From Toxonevra muliebris (lineage: Eukaryota > Arthropoda > Insecta > Diptera > Pallopteridae): a DNA stretch of 64,000 nt. Of this stretch, positions 47,560 to 59,076 are shown piece by piece. The first letter of the stretch is position 1. Each line of letters starts with the position of its first letter. The DNA lies in NCBI GenBank assembly GCA_963691655.1, contig OY829328.1, positions 16,198,704 through 16,262,703 of the forward strand, given 5' to 3'. Below the pieces are notes generated by a model. The model did no database searches. It was not told where the DNA came from and saw nothing but the letters and a program-made list of their open reading frames with translations. The translations under genes were made by a program, and so were the position numbers.

Positions 47560-48110
47560 CATTTTTGCTTAATACAAATCTAGCATTTCAAATTTATTCA
47601 AATAAATGTTTTCTAGGGTGCAAGGGCTAAGCAGACAGATATAAGTGAATATGTATGATGTACAGCGACCAGCAAGTCTATTGTACCTCCAATAGTAGTG
47701 AATGCTCTGGTAAAGAATCACAGTAAAGAGTTTGGCTTTAAGGAGATATTGCCCCAGCAATCTGCCCTATAGTGCCCCATACATATGTTTTTTTCTCCTA
47801 CGAGTGAGTGCATCCCAGTGCAGGATATCCTGTGGCGTCTCATTTCCCTTTCGGGAGAAGCTGGAGTCACTTTGTTATGCTATGGCTAGATTTTTCATGT
47901 ATTCCCCCAGTTTGCAATACCCTGAAAGGGAACCTGTAATTATGCTGGAGTTGCTTTTATTTAGCTTGAGGCATTGAGCTGTTTTTTTAAGTTTAAAATT
48001 CCCAAGTATCTCTGCTTGAACGATTCTTAGAGTCTTCACCTTAGGCACAAAATATTTGATTTTCAATATACACCTGCGCCCGTTCAATTTTCCCGTCTGT
48101 GTATCACTTT
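47560..48110 (-). mobile_element. LINE C-terminal fragment
   Basis: Minus-strand frames read IITGSLSGYCKLGEYMKNL, then SFSRKGNETPQDILHWDALT with RRRKKHM and QYLLKAKLF, resembling the post-RNase-H end of non-LTR elements (xTGHxxLxxYL, ETPxHxLxxCxAL). Poorly preserved. Confidence 0.55.
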
Positions 48111-48120
48111 AATTTATGCT

Positions 48121-48225
48121 GTTTAGGTTAAGTTGGAGTGGCTGCCTAGAGACATACTTAGGCCTGAACGGCCCATTGTGATACCACATGGTTTGACCAA
48201 CAGTTTATTTCTCATACACTTCAGA
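48121..48225 (-). repeat. SINE copy, internally deleted
   Basis: Reversed, this matches the 3' body of the SINE at 21002-21313 (GGCCGTTCAGGCCTAAGT; TGGTATCACAATGGGCC) and, after a deletion of about 100 bp, its middle (GAAGTGTATGAGA). Confidence 0.75.
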
Positions 48226-48881
48226 TCGAAGTTCTGGAAGTTATATTTCTTATTTTGAATGACAGGCCCATAGTAAAACTATTTCATACTTTATTCTCAA
48301 CGTTTCGGCGACGTTTTTTCGGCTTTCTTCAGGGGATTAATTTTATTTACTATTCGTTGTTAAACATGTTTGTAGTCAAGTTATTATTTAATATTTATAA
48401 AAATAAAATATATTAACACATTAAAAACAAAATAACATAAAACACGAAAAGCTTTACGAATCATGTAATATTTTTATCGCCGATTATTTTACTTTTTTTT
48501 TGTTTTACTATTTGCGTATTAAAAATAACGACCAAAAAGTCTGCCTTGTTATATTTTTTTGTTCATTTCATCTCTGGTCATGCCGATTATGGGTTTTTGT
48601 AGTGATACCTTCCAGCTGTCTGTTTCTAATAACTTTTCAGAGACCAGCACCTTTCTTTTTTGTGTTTATTAAATACCTTTTTGGCGCCATCTTTATAATT
48701 AGATATAAAGATGGTAAAGGCTGCCATGGGATTTCTCATAGCCCCCGTCATCCAAACACAAACTAGCCTTTTTACTTTTCTGAAGGTGTTTCTCATTGTT
48801 GGGCTCAAGGACTCAACTAAAAAGTGATGTCCTATTTGACGCTTGAGGATAAAATTCTTGAACAACTCGAATTTTATTTTT

Positions 48882-49779
48882 TTAACCCATTTTGGCCAGC
48901 CCGGTGATTCTAGTCACCACTACTTTGAGAGACCGTAGCGCCTCAGATATAGCAAATATGTGCCAATTTGTAATTTCTACGTTTACAAGGGACCTTTTAG
49001 AAAAAATAATTTGTAGGCTTTGTACGTGTATGCGTGTGTTTTTTTTTATAGGATTTATTGATATAGAATGCCCTTGGTACGAATTTTTAGTAAACACACT
49101 CGTACATTTGAAAAAATTTCAGTCACCAGTGGGCAAAAATGTGTAATGAATTTATGGAAATCTCTTCCATTGATCGTTCGATTTTGCTTTAAGAACTGTT
49201 CGTAAGAACAAAGTTGATGATGCTCATGTATCTGAGGTGAAGCAAAAGGGTGATTCATTTGCAATGTTCGATTCGAGCCAGCAAGTTCTACTGATTCGAT
49301 GGAAAAACAACGCTGAAGTCACGATCCTAACGAACCACGGAACTTTTTGGCTAAGCGAAATGGTACGATCACAAGAAACAAAAGCAGGTCATCACCAAAA
49401 TTCCTCCAGTCATTGCGGATTATAAGGCGCATATGAGTGGCTTTGACTTACACGACAACGCATTACAATGAATTACCGCATTGGAGTGCGATCAATACCA
49501 CTTTTTATCATTATAAAAATGGTAAAAATATAAATGGAAAATAAATTCTATTTTTTTTTAACAAAATATTTTTATACTACAATGGGAAAATCGTCAAATT
49601 GTCGTCGAGCAAAGAGTTAATCTTTTTACCCACTGGTGACTGAAATCACCAGTCCATACAACCGCTTATTCCATCTTGGTAAAATTTTGGATTTTTCATA
49701 AGAGAATCAAAATAGACATTCCCTAAAATTATTATAGAAATCGACCATTTAGAACTGGTAGCTGACCAAAATGGGTTAA
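48882..49779 (+). mobile_element. piggyBac-like element, internally deleted
   Basis: TTAA at both ends followed by inverted termini CCCATTTTGGCCAGC and, reversed at the right, CCCATTTTGGTCAGC. Subterminal repeats GGTGATTCTAGTCACC and GGTGACTGAAATCACC flank both ends. TTAA targeting and CCC termini are piggyBac hallmarks, and a piggyBac transposase remnant lies inside. 898 bp, so most of the gene is lost. Confidence 0.85.
49180..49500 (+). pseudogene. piggyBac-type transposase C-terminal remnant
   Basis: The frame reads VKQKGDSFAMFDSSQQVLLI, RWKNNAEVTILTNHG (the W-x-D/N region), then after frame changes PPVIADYKAHMSGFDLHDNA, corresponding to the conserved YNxxMGGVDxxD block of piggyBac (DDE_Tnp_1_7) proteins with GGVD altered to SGFD. 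Several frame breaks; inactive. Confidence 0.8.
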
Positions 49780-50208
49780 TAGTCTGCATTTAGACGATGA
49801 GACTAGTCTCATGAAACTTTTTGACATTGCCTTTTGAGATTTCATGAATTGATATTCGCGATATTTTCCATCTCACTGTCGTTTCACTCCTCTTTCCTAT
49901 ACTTTTGAGAGTTTCATGAGACTAGTCAAATCGTGTAAATGCTGGCATAGTTTATCTCGTTGGAGCCCAATACCACAACTTCAAACAACAGCCGTTCGAG
50001 TTCAAGATTTCAATTAGACTAAATTAAACGAGGTATTCAATGTAACTTCTACGAATTGCTTACGTGGAGAATATCTGGCTGCTCTCAACGAAGTAGTCAT
50101 TCGTACAATTCAAACTCACCGATCTAAGTACCAAGTCGGAGGTGATTGGCCTCAAAATTAACAGAAAACTCAAAAGATAACGCGCATGGATATTTTAAGA
50201 TGTGTTTG
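49780..50208. other. Unassigned intron or intergenic DNA
   Basis: Moderately AT-rich. GAGACTAGTCTCATGAAAC (about 49799) recurs reversed near 49908 as GTTTCATGAGACTAGTC, an inverted pair about 110 bp apart that may be a further small MITE. Confidence 0.4.
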
Positions 50209-50290
50209 ACACCTCGGCGGTCTAGTGTTTGCATGCTAAACTTTCATGTTTGGTGTCTCGGGTTCGATTGCCAGCAATAGTAGTCTCTAT
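50209..50290 (+). repeat. tRNA-derived SINE head
   Basis: CCTCGGCGGTCTAGTGTTTG followed about 45 nt later by the B box GGTTCGATTGCC (50261-50272): tRNA-like promoter spacing. The remainder of the SINE may reach about 50460. Confidence 0.55.
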
Positions 50291-50999
50291 TAACAATTTC
50301 CTTCTCTAATCAACACAATAGTCTGCATTTTAAGGATTATCCACTGTGTGCTGTTGTCTTTTAACTAATTCTGTAATGAGTCCAGAAATCCCCTTTCAGT
50401 TCCTGAAGTTCTTCATCTTTGACGCTAAAAACAGCATGAGCCACTGATTTCGCTATATTTATCTAAACCCTAACCAACGGGTTAATGAAAGTTTGAGAAA
50501 CATATTTGTGAAATGACAGGTAACATTTTTCAAATCAATGCAACTCTATTTGTGAGACTGCTATCGGTTTTATTCCCAAAATTCTCTGGATTCGCTACTG
50601 CGTTCACATGACACTTTCTTTGACTATTTTTTGCTTTTGAATTGTTAATTTTAAAAATATTTTCAAAATGTCAGTTTCACACGTAATATTGTATAAAAAA
50701 ATTTATGAATAAAACACACAATACATCCCAACATTTATGTGTGTGTTTTTGACAATTATGAAAAACTAAAAAATGTATTACATATGTAGGTACATATCTT
50801 TAATGTGCATGTAAATGTACATGTGTATGTAAATGTACGTTTGAATTGCATAAACTTCTTCAGCTAGTCAGAAAGTGTCATGTCAGGCGTATTTCCATAT
50901 CAACATCACCAGCATTAAGTGAATTGAATCATTTCCGTCTACATATATGTTTATTTATTCATATATACACTAGCAGATCAAAGGAGGAGTTTTGGGGAT

Positions 51000-51660
51000 A
51001 GTACACTCCTCTCCATGTTTTCCGACGAATACGGAAGGACTTCAATTTTCATCGTTTTTTAATTTTTCGACATAATTTTTGAAGCCGGTAAATCCACTTT
51101 GAAGAACTGTCCTCAAAATCGGTTTTTTTAGATTTGCAACTTCGACATTTACTGCATTAATTATCTTCTCATTATTGCCGAAGACCTTTCCTCTCAAAAT
51201 TTTTTTATTAAGGGAAACGACCAGAAATCACTCTATGCTAGGTCAGGAAAATATGGTGCTGGATAAATTTCTTCAGTCTCTGAAAGCGCAATGAAGTTGT
51301 TCGTTTTTCCAGTAGTGTGAACTGGGGCGTTATTGACACTGTTCATTTTTTTCTGGTTTTCCAACAAATTTTTGAAAACTAGTGGTAGGCTGATTTCAGT
51401 GTATCATTTAGCAGTTACTGTTTGTCCCGTTTTCAGAGGAATAACAACTACAATTTTTCACTGGTGAAATAAATTGACATCATAATTTTTGCTGCTAGCT
51501 TTAAAGTGTGGATTTGCACCTTCTGGGCTCCATACCATCGAATGTTGCTTGGTTTTTGGATCGTACTGAAGAACTAAGCTTCATCACCCGTTACCATTTT
51601 ATTCAAGGTGCTGGACCATCACCAGAGCAACATTTACGTCATCAGGCAAAGCCACCTTCA
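51000..51660 (-). pseudogene. Decayed mariner transposase, minus strand
   Basis: The minus strand reads NKMVTGDEA (first catalytic Asp block), YDPKTKQ-like and WSPEGANPHFKA words, then NNAPVHTTGKTNNFIALSET (second Asp block), YPAPYFPDLA and SDFWSFPLIKKF (third Asp block). Many stops and frame changes. It is a different lineage from the copies at 1364 and 61660. Confidence 0.75.
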
Positions 51661-51979
51661 CGAGATTCGTCTTCCGCAGAAAAATGGCCGTATCCTTATG
51701 CAATTTGGCACTTTGTTGATAGTTCCATGTTGATAGTTGCAGTGAAACTTAAAACGAAATATCGGAAATACTATGCCAGATCAACGGACAATTTTGGATT
51801 TGTCAAAAACTTATTCAGTGTTGCCAACTAAGAGAACTTTTGTTATCCCTCTCTTATCTCACTTATTTCGTTGCCCAAGGATAAAAAAAACATTTTTAAG
51901 GGACGAAAATACGAAGGTTTACTCCGTTTTGAAATCTCTGGATCTGCTAGTGCATACATACATATATGTAAAAAATAAA

Positions 51980-52339
51980 GATAAAGTAAAACCTCGATAA
52001 TTTGCATCTCTCGAGTTATCGAGTCTTTGAATTATGAAGGCTTTGTTGTTATTTTAGTGCGCTGAAATACATCATAGATAAATAAAAACAAATAGTAGCC
52101 ATAATATTTTTGTTAAGGAAGATTTTTTTTCAAATTTTTTCCAAATTAAAATTCCCATTATCCACAAGTGGAATTGAAATCGAAACAATGTATTCGAATA
52201 TCTGCAAATTTCAATTTCACTCGTAAATGAAATTAAAATATAAAAGGTTCTCGAGCTTTAGTAAAAATGAATGAAAAATTTGTTCGAATTAGAGAGTTGT
52301 TGAATTATCCATATTCGAATTATAGAGGTTTGACTGTAT
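51980..52339. mobile_element. pogo-like MITE
   Basis: The right end, reversed, reads TACAGTCAAACCTCTATAAT with TCGAATATGGATAATTC; the left end AGTAAAACCTCGATAATTTG is a weathered inverted counterpart. These are typical pogo/Tigger termini, about 0.36 kb, non-coding. Confidence 0.6.
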
Positions 52340-52344
52340 ATCAG

Positions 52345-53700
52345 TGTGTGTCTTTTCGCGCATTTGTAAGTGGCATCATTGCCGCGCACACCCAGCATTT
52401 GAGTTGAATAAAACATTAACCCGCAAAAACATGCTCAATGAACTTGTAATGAAATGTTTTCCACAACTGACACATTCACATATTTATCTTTACATAAAGT
52501 TAACCTCAAAAAGTTTTTTTTTTCTCTTAAAACAAAAATATATAATGAAATAAAAAATAAAACAACTACAACATATATAAGTAGAATACAATTCAACTGA
52601 GTGACATTGATGAGCGCTCTGGGTGTGTTCAAGTATTTAAATGTTTTTATACACAGATTTCGGTAAAAATCTTTCCCTTATTTAACTTTAACTTTAATTT
52701 TGATTTTAAAAGTTTAGAGTTGCGTGAAATTTATCTGTTGTTGTTGGTTGCACTGCATTGAAGGATAACAAGCTGCTGCAATTGGAATTGCAACAAACTT
52801 TGTGAAATTAAATTACATTGAAATAATAATAATAATGTTTTATGTAAGTACTGCAAGGAGCTGGTGGAGCAAGAGAACTGGTTTCTGTATACATAGCTAG
52901 AGGGCTTAACAATAAATAGAAATATTTACAGTTTGTGTATTCGATTGATTTCACTTATTTTGTTAGCTCAACGTTCAGTAGTAGCAATCTAGAAAATGTT
53001 GCTTGTTTCTGGTGATGATGATGACACCCACTTTAATCGCATTATAAACAGGTGTTGCTGCCGTTGCTACCACAGAATGAAGTCATACTCATTCAACTTG
53101 TAAACAATATTCAAAATTTTGCGTTATCTTTTCATTGGCTTGATTCAAATTGATTTATTATTATTTCTGCTGCTTTTGATTTTCGGTTTTTTTTTTTTTT
53201 TAATTTTTAAATATTATTATGAAGTCATGTGTGAAATGTTGCTAAAGCTGCATGCAAAAATTTTAATTAGCATATTTTTATTACGTATAATAAATAAATA
53301 AATTTTGCATGCGTTATTTTAACTACGAAATGAAAAGTAAAAGAGGTTTATAAAACTAGAAATGCTTTTTGTTAATTTTTAATACATTTTATTTACCAAG
53401 TATATAACTAGAAAGAATTCAAACATCATGCAGCTGGTATTTTCAACAGCTTCATGTATTGCACTTAATCAAAGTGAATGTTTGCTGATGGAATACATTC
53501 AAAATGATGTTCAGAGTAGAAGAGCAGAAGCTTGTGAAGGCTTTTAAATATTTTTGATTAGTTTATTAGCATAACCTTTAATTAAATTAGCAATAACTTA
53601 AAGGCGAGTGCAATTTACGGCAAATGAAAAGTTTCGATTGAAAGCGGGTGACGGGATGATGGGCCTAGACTAAGTTTTTCGCAGCCAATCGTGCTAATAT
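52345..53700. other. AT-rich stretch, nothing recognised
   Basis: Homopolymer and simple repeats only (for example T-run near 53189). No convincing coding exon. Confidence 0.5.
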
Positions 53701-54475
53701 AACACGAATACACAAATGAAAGTGGCCTACTGTTCAATGTTGAATCCAAACGGCGAAGTGAAAAACTGGAATTGTAATTGGTAATTAAAATATTCAATTC
53801 CTCTTAGGAAGACTGATGCATAGAGCGCAAATTGTAGGTTTACGTACATCAACAACTTGAGTGGTGTTTTGTAAAAGTTAGAATGAGAGTCGAGTGGCAA
53901 AGGCTGCAGTTTTCAACTGTGCTTGCAGTTTTTCACCGTGCTATAGAAAGAAATGTGCAGATTTTAGCTCCAACTAAGTAATGGTCCCAATAGTAGTCCT
54001 AATAATAGTCCGAGTAAATGTTTGCTGTACACTGAATGCATGCCTTTCGTCGGTTACACCATAATCAATTTGATTTCTCGTTCATTGATCAGGGGAGAGT
54101 CAAGTAACCTTATGTGCATAAGTCAAGATATTAGAATCGATCTATCCCATACCGTTTTCGGTGGTTTTGCCGAGGAGACAGAAGTTCCCGATCAACGTAC
54201 TTAAAAGACTGTCGTTGGCCACCTAGTCGCCTAGTACGGCTGTGTTCAGTAATTTTATCAAGGGGCTCGTTGAACTCATTTTAGGTCAGTTCGTCCTTCT
54301 CATCCAATGGCTTGAACAGAAATGAGAGGGATGTTGAGAAATTTTACTTCTTGATGCGCATAGTGGCATAGAGGCAAATTGATGTTTTTTGTCAATCACA
54401 AACGCAAAATCAAACTCAGTCCTAGACCATGACTTTTTTGCCTTTTCTGGAGCAATCCTGGATCGCGGTTATTGC

Positions 54476-55240
54476 TAGTGTTGATTCGATACTCACATAG
54501 TATCGATACTTTTACTCATTACTTGTATCGAATAAAAGTATCGATGCTACCGAAAATATCAAATATGTACTTGTATCGAATACTCGTTTAAAGAAACAAA
54601 TTACTCTTTTTTTAAGTGTTTGTCAAGGAAAACATTCAGGCCAGAACGGCCCATTGTGATACAACATGGTTGAGCCTACAGTTTACACTATTCAACACGA
54701 GTTTTTCCCCTATATATCATGGTTTTGTAATATTTCCACTGGAAACACGTGAATCATATAGAAATGACGTTAATTTTATTTAGTAAATCGCTAGAAAATT
54801 TTTAATAGAAAGAAAACTAATCAACAGATTAAAGCTTTTTAAAAATATTTTATTTTAATGAAATGGTTTCAATAAACATTATGTTCTACATGCATGGCCG
54901 GAAATATCTTTTAGAACTTCAATACTGTACTGCAATATTGTCATACATTGGAACATTGCAATATGGACTGAAATATTTTGAATAATTCTGCAGTAGCATT
55001 TTGAAATATATTATTGATTGCTGTAAAATATTGTAAAATGTTCCACAATTTTAAATATTGTATAGCAATAGTTCAGTTTTTTAAATAAATATTTTCCAAA
55101 AGTATCGAGTATCCGATACTGACCCTTTCTTCCGATACCAAGTAAAATACTTATGTTATAGCATCGAGTAAAAAAAGTGCTTGAATCGAATGAAAAGTAT
55201 CGAGTTTTTACTTATATTTACTTGTATCGAATCATCACTA
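54476..55240. mobile_element. hAT MITE with perfect 8-bp target duplication
   Basis: Begins TAGTGTTGATTCGATAC and ends, reversed, TAGTGATGATTCGATAC; flanked on both sides by GTTATTGC (54468-54475, 55241-55248). The 8-bp duplication and TAGTG terminus match the hAT superfamily. Inside are many ATCGAT/GTATCGA words and a SINE fragment. 765 bp, non-coding. Confidence 0.9.
54635..54687 (-). repeat. SINE fragment inside the hAT MITE
   Basis: Reversed, it matches the 3' body of the SINE at 21002-21313 (AAACTGTAGGCTCAACCATG; ATCACAATGGGCCGTTC). It was either carried by or inserted into the MITE. Confidence 0.7.
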
Positions 55241-55429
55241 GTTATTGCCAACTCAATATTTCTATTGAGGATATCTCCCAGGTATATGGATGCAACTTCC
55301 CTGTAAAATTCTGGAATTTCTGATGTATACCCCTAAGTCATTAGTCTTTAACCCTTTCTTCTCAACTTTTTTAGTGGTGGGTAAACAAATTTTTTCTGGT
55401 TTTATATTCGTAGATTCAGACTTTGTTAA

Positions 55430-58400
55430 GAATAAAAACCAAAAAAATTATGAAAGAAGTTTTTGGGAAAGGCTGTAGAGCTTTTGAAATTTTTTGTACA
55501 TTATAATAAAAAAAAGGCATGAAAAGAGTAAAAATTCGAGAAAAAACTTTTAATTTAATTTTTTTTTTTTTTTGTGGAAAAAACAACTAAGATTTATTTT
55601 GCAATGCAACATAAACTTTTAGTTTAGAAAATACTTTTTAAAACACACTTGTACACTAAATATAAAAGGTGAAAATTTGAAAAATTTTTGGAATTTGTGT
55701 TTATTTTTACTAAAGTCAAGTATACAGATTTTTATCGTTCAGTGACCTATAGTAGAATTTCATGGGCAACATATTTCTTGAACATATTAACCCCCTATCA
55801 ACCTTCCTAATAGGTAAAAAAAGAAGCTTTTTCGAAAAAGGCAAAAAAGACCCATTATGGTGGGTGCCAAAGGGTTAATATGCAGGAAGAAAATATTCTA
55901 TGGAAAATTCTACAATAAACTGCTGACCTTACAGACAAGCTCTGATGCAAAACTAACAAGTTATCTTATGGTTTATTATACTTAATCTGTTAGAAATGGG
56001 CAAACTTTGGGCCTACGTAAAAAAAAAAATTGACGCATACTTTTAAAACGCCGAGGCCCGTATAATTTTTTTTCTCGTATTTTGAACATCAATTGTAGAT
56101 TTAGAAATCAGTAAAACATAACATTTAGATGGATATACTTGCTCAAAATTTTAAACTTAGTACCTTCACTTCGTAAATTCACACAAATGTAATTTGGACT
56201 GTTTTTCAAAATTATATAAAAAATAGCTGTACTCCCGTTTTTGAGCAAACTTAAATTATACAGAGAAAAAACATGCTTGATTAAAAATAATAATTTTTAA
56301 AATTCCCGATATGGAATATGAAAATTGTTTTGTACAATATATTAGCCAAAAACAACGAAAGGGTGTGCGGCGTTCTCAATATGAAGAGGGTTTCCTATTC
56401 GAATTACAAGATTAAGATTTTTTTAACGTGGTGAGTTCCAACCCCAATGCACAACCGTTGATTAAAGTTCATCAGGGCTAAGTTCTAAATGATAGCATTC
56501 ACTAATTTTAACGGCATCACAGAACTGAGTTCTTAAAGGACATTATCATTTAAAGCCAAGCTAAACACTAATTAGCAAGTAAAGGAATCAGTGAAGCTAA
56601 TAATAATAATGTTTTAAATAAAATTTGCTATTGTTTATTGATTTTTCACCGTAAAGCAAATGAGCCAGTTGTTTGAGATTGTTTTGTTACAATAAAGTGC
56701 GGATAACAGAAAAAAACACACAAAAATATGAAAACAAAACTGATCTTTTTTAAAAGAATGAAAATTGCATTATTAGATTGAAAGAATTAAGAAAGAGAGA
56801 GAGAGAGAGAAAAAAAAACAATATAACTTTGCCATTATTTTCTTACACCACGTGCAGAAAATAAACAAATTAAAAATGCAAAACTGGCTTTAGATTTAAA
56901 TGAACAAACAGAAAAGAGGTTATTAAGTGGGCTTAAGCAAACGCCAACAGTAGCAACAACAACAGCAACAACAATAACCACTACAATTTTTGTGATTTAC
57001 GAAGGGGCGAGGGGTGCTAGTGGTACATGTTTAGACAAAGATAGGAAAAAGAGTTGCTTGCATCAAAGTAAAAAGGCAAAGTTTCATTCATTGATTTTGT
57101 CAAAGCAACAGCTACAGCAGCAACCGCACCAACAAAAACTGCCAACAACAAAAGTGGTAAACAAGTTTATTAGTGTGGCTAATACAAGCAACATCAGCAA
57201 CAAAACAACAACAGCAACAACAACAACAACAAGACGTGAAAGAGCTGACCAAATGTTATGTTTAGTGCGTTGGCCTCAATTAAAATTTCATTTCACTCTC
57301 GTTTGACCAAAAAACAAAGTCTCGTTTATATTAAAATGACCAAATATAAATTCGTTGCTGGTTTGGCTCATATTCGCGATTTAACATTTTAAGGCAATAC
57401 ACATGTTGGCTTGAATGCTTGTTTGGGGTTAAGACCTGACTTGAAATTTTGATGTACATAGACTATATACATAAACATGTTTTATGTTGCAAAACACTTT
57501 GACATTTCCTTATGTAAACTTAAGTCTCAACGAAAACTGTACAGATATACAGCAACATGCAAATTAACATATAAATATTTTTCATGTATATAATTTGCAT
57601 AATTTTTGTTAGTTATTATAGTATTTATTTTTTTGTGTGTGTATATAATCATTTAATGGTTCTTAAATCATATTTAGTTTTAATTAGAATTTTTATTGAA
57701 ACTGAATGAATTGTCTTCTTTTTTTATAGATGTATGGCGTCATTTTTGTTTTTCGTTTCACATTAAATTATTTCATATATTATTTATATATAAAAAAAAA
57801 ATTAAAAACAATTTTGTTGCCTGTTGTATCTTGAACTTGTTATTATTGTGAGCCTAATTTAAGTAATTTAAGTACGTACGTTGCGTTTTGCAACTTGTAA
57901 TTCGTCTACTATACAATAAACTCGAAAATCTTAACCTTGGCATTCGGTGGCCCAAATTTGGTTGGATTCACTTATGTGAATTTGTCAAGTATTCGAGGTT
58001 TATCCGTAATTGATTGGCGTCTGATTCCTCGTAGCGACGACTATGTCTAAGTTTAATAAGTTCAATTGCATTTATATACATATATATATATTTTTTAATT
58101 TCGCTTTGTATAATTTTAAAAGCAAAATTATGTTATTTTTTTCCTCAACTACACAAGTAAAATTTAATGACAATCATAATTACATAAGTAAGCAATTTAT
58201 GTATTTTGAAGTTGTTTACTTTAATGTACCTATTTTTTTTCCTCTCATTACTTGTTAAAGTCTTGAAATTTAAATTATTTTGTTTAAGCTTAGGTATGCT
58301 TTGTAAAGTAAAATTCTATAAAAGTTTCTACTCTTCTACCAGAAAGGATTAGCATTTTTAAACAGGGAAATGATTTTTCTCTCAAATTTCGGATAATCTG

Positions 58401-58980
58401 GATATAATGGCAAGCAACCGGTTAAAGCTTTGAAATCCTAAAATGCTTTGTTAAATACTGTTATCAAATTCAAACTTAAATTTAATTAATTTAATTTAGT
58501 CGTACTCTCTATTACTCATTGAATAGGAATAATTTCCGGCTAGAAAAATCAACTTCCTCACAATCGGAACTTTCGAATATGTACGTGTGCGTATAGAAAA
58601 AATAAGCACACTTAAATAAGATTCGTTAAAAAAAAATGTTCACAAAAATATGACAAACTATTTTTAAGATTACTAGAAATTTATGTGTTCATTGACGGAA
58701 TCGGTAAAATTTTTCATTATGGATCGCCCACGCAATTAAGCTTGTGAGATTTCGTTGTTGTTACAGTAATCCCTAGCCAGAGTAGTTAGTAACTTGGCAA
58801 GAGTTGGAAGTAGCTAAAATAAACTGTTAGGAATACATACACGATTGCACTTTGGCTTTGTTGTTACTTTATGAACCGCTAGGAATTATACAAAATTAAG
58901 GAGAAAAAAACATTGAATCAGATTTGAAGCTCTTAGAATGCGGTCAAATTCAAACAGTCAAGCTATTGGGGTATCCCAGA
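55430..58980. other. AT-rich upstream DNA with simple repeats
   Basis: Contains a GA microsatellite at 56794-56811 and CAA/CAG triplets at 56945-56990 and 57105-57235. These give a glutamine/threonine open frame on plus with no domain. No CH1-start exon was recognised on the minus strand, but a short one could be missed. Confidence 0.45.
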
Positions 58981-59000
58981 ATTATATTTCAAATGCAATA

Positions 59001-59076
59001 CGTCGCCTGAGAATTGATTTGGCGTATGTGTTTACAAATTCGTTTACCTATACGCCAAATCAATTCTCAGGCGACG
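59001..59076. repeat. 76-bp hairpin element, copy 2 (26-bp perfect arms)
   Basis: Arms 59001-59026 and 59051-59076 are exact reverse complements (CGTCGCCTGAGAATTGATTT...), with a 24-nt loop. Close relative of 22806-22881. Confidence 0.9.

Larger units (their letters stand above)
53700..55420 (-). pseudogene. Old coding-like repeat on the minus strand, split by a hAT MITE
   Basis: With the insertion 54476-55240 and one target copy ignored, the minus strand reads TSEIPEFYREVASIYLGDIL, NRNIELAIT and AIQDCSRKGKKVMV without a break at the insertion point. Further frames (LLNTAVLGD, NFCLLGKTTENGMG) follow with stops. It resembles the endonuclease part of a LINE but was not firmly identified. Confidence 0.35.

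Noticed and set aside
48270..48350. Possible hammerhead-ribozyme-like words (CTGAAGA ... GAAAC on minus)
   Set aside because: The expected stem II pairing is absent and the core is mutated; it may be the tail of a retroelement but is not supportable as a ribozyme.
56992..57306. Plus-strand Q/T-rich frame
   Set aside because: Produced by CAA/CAG microsatellites; no conserved content.
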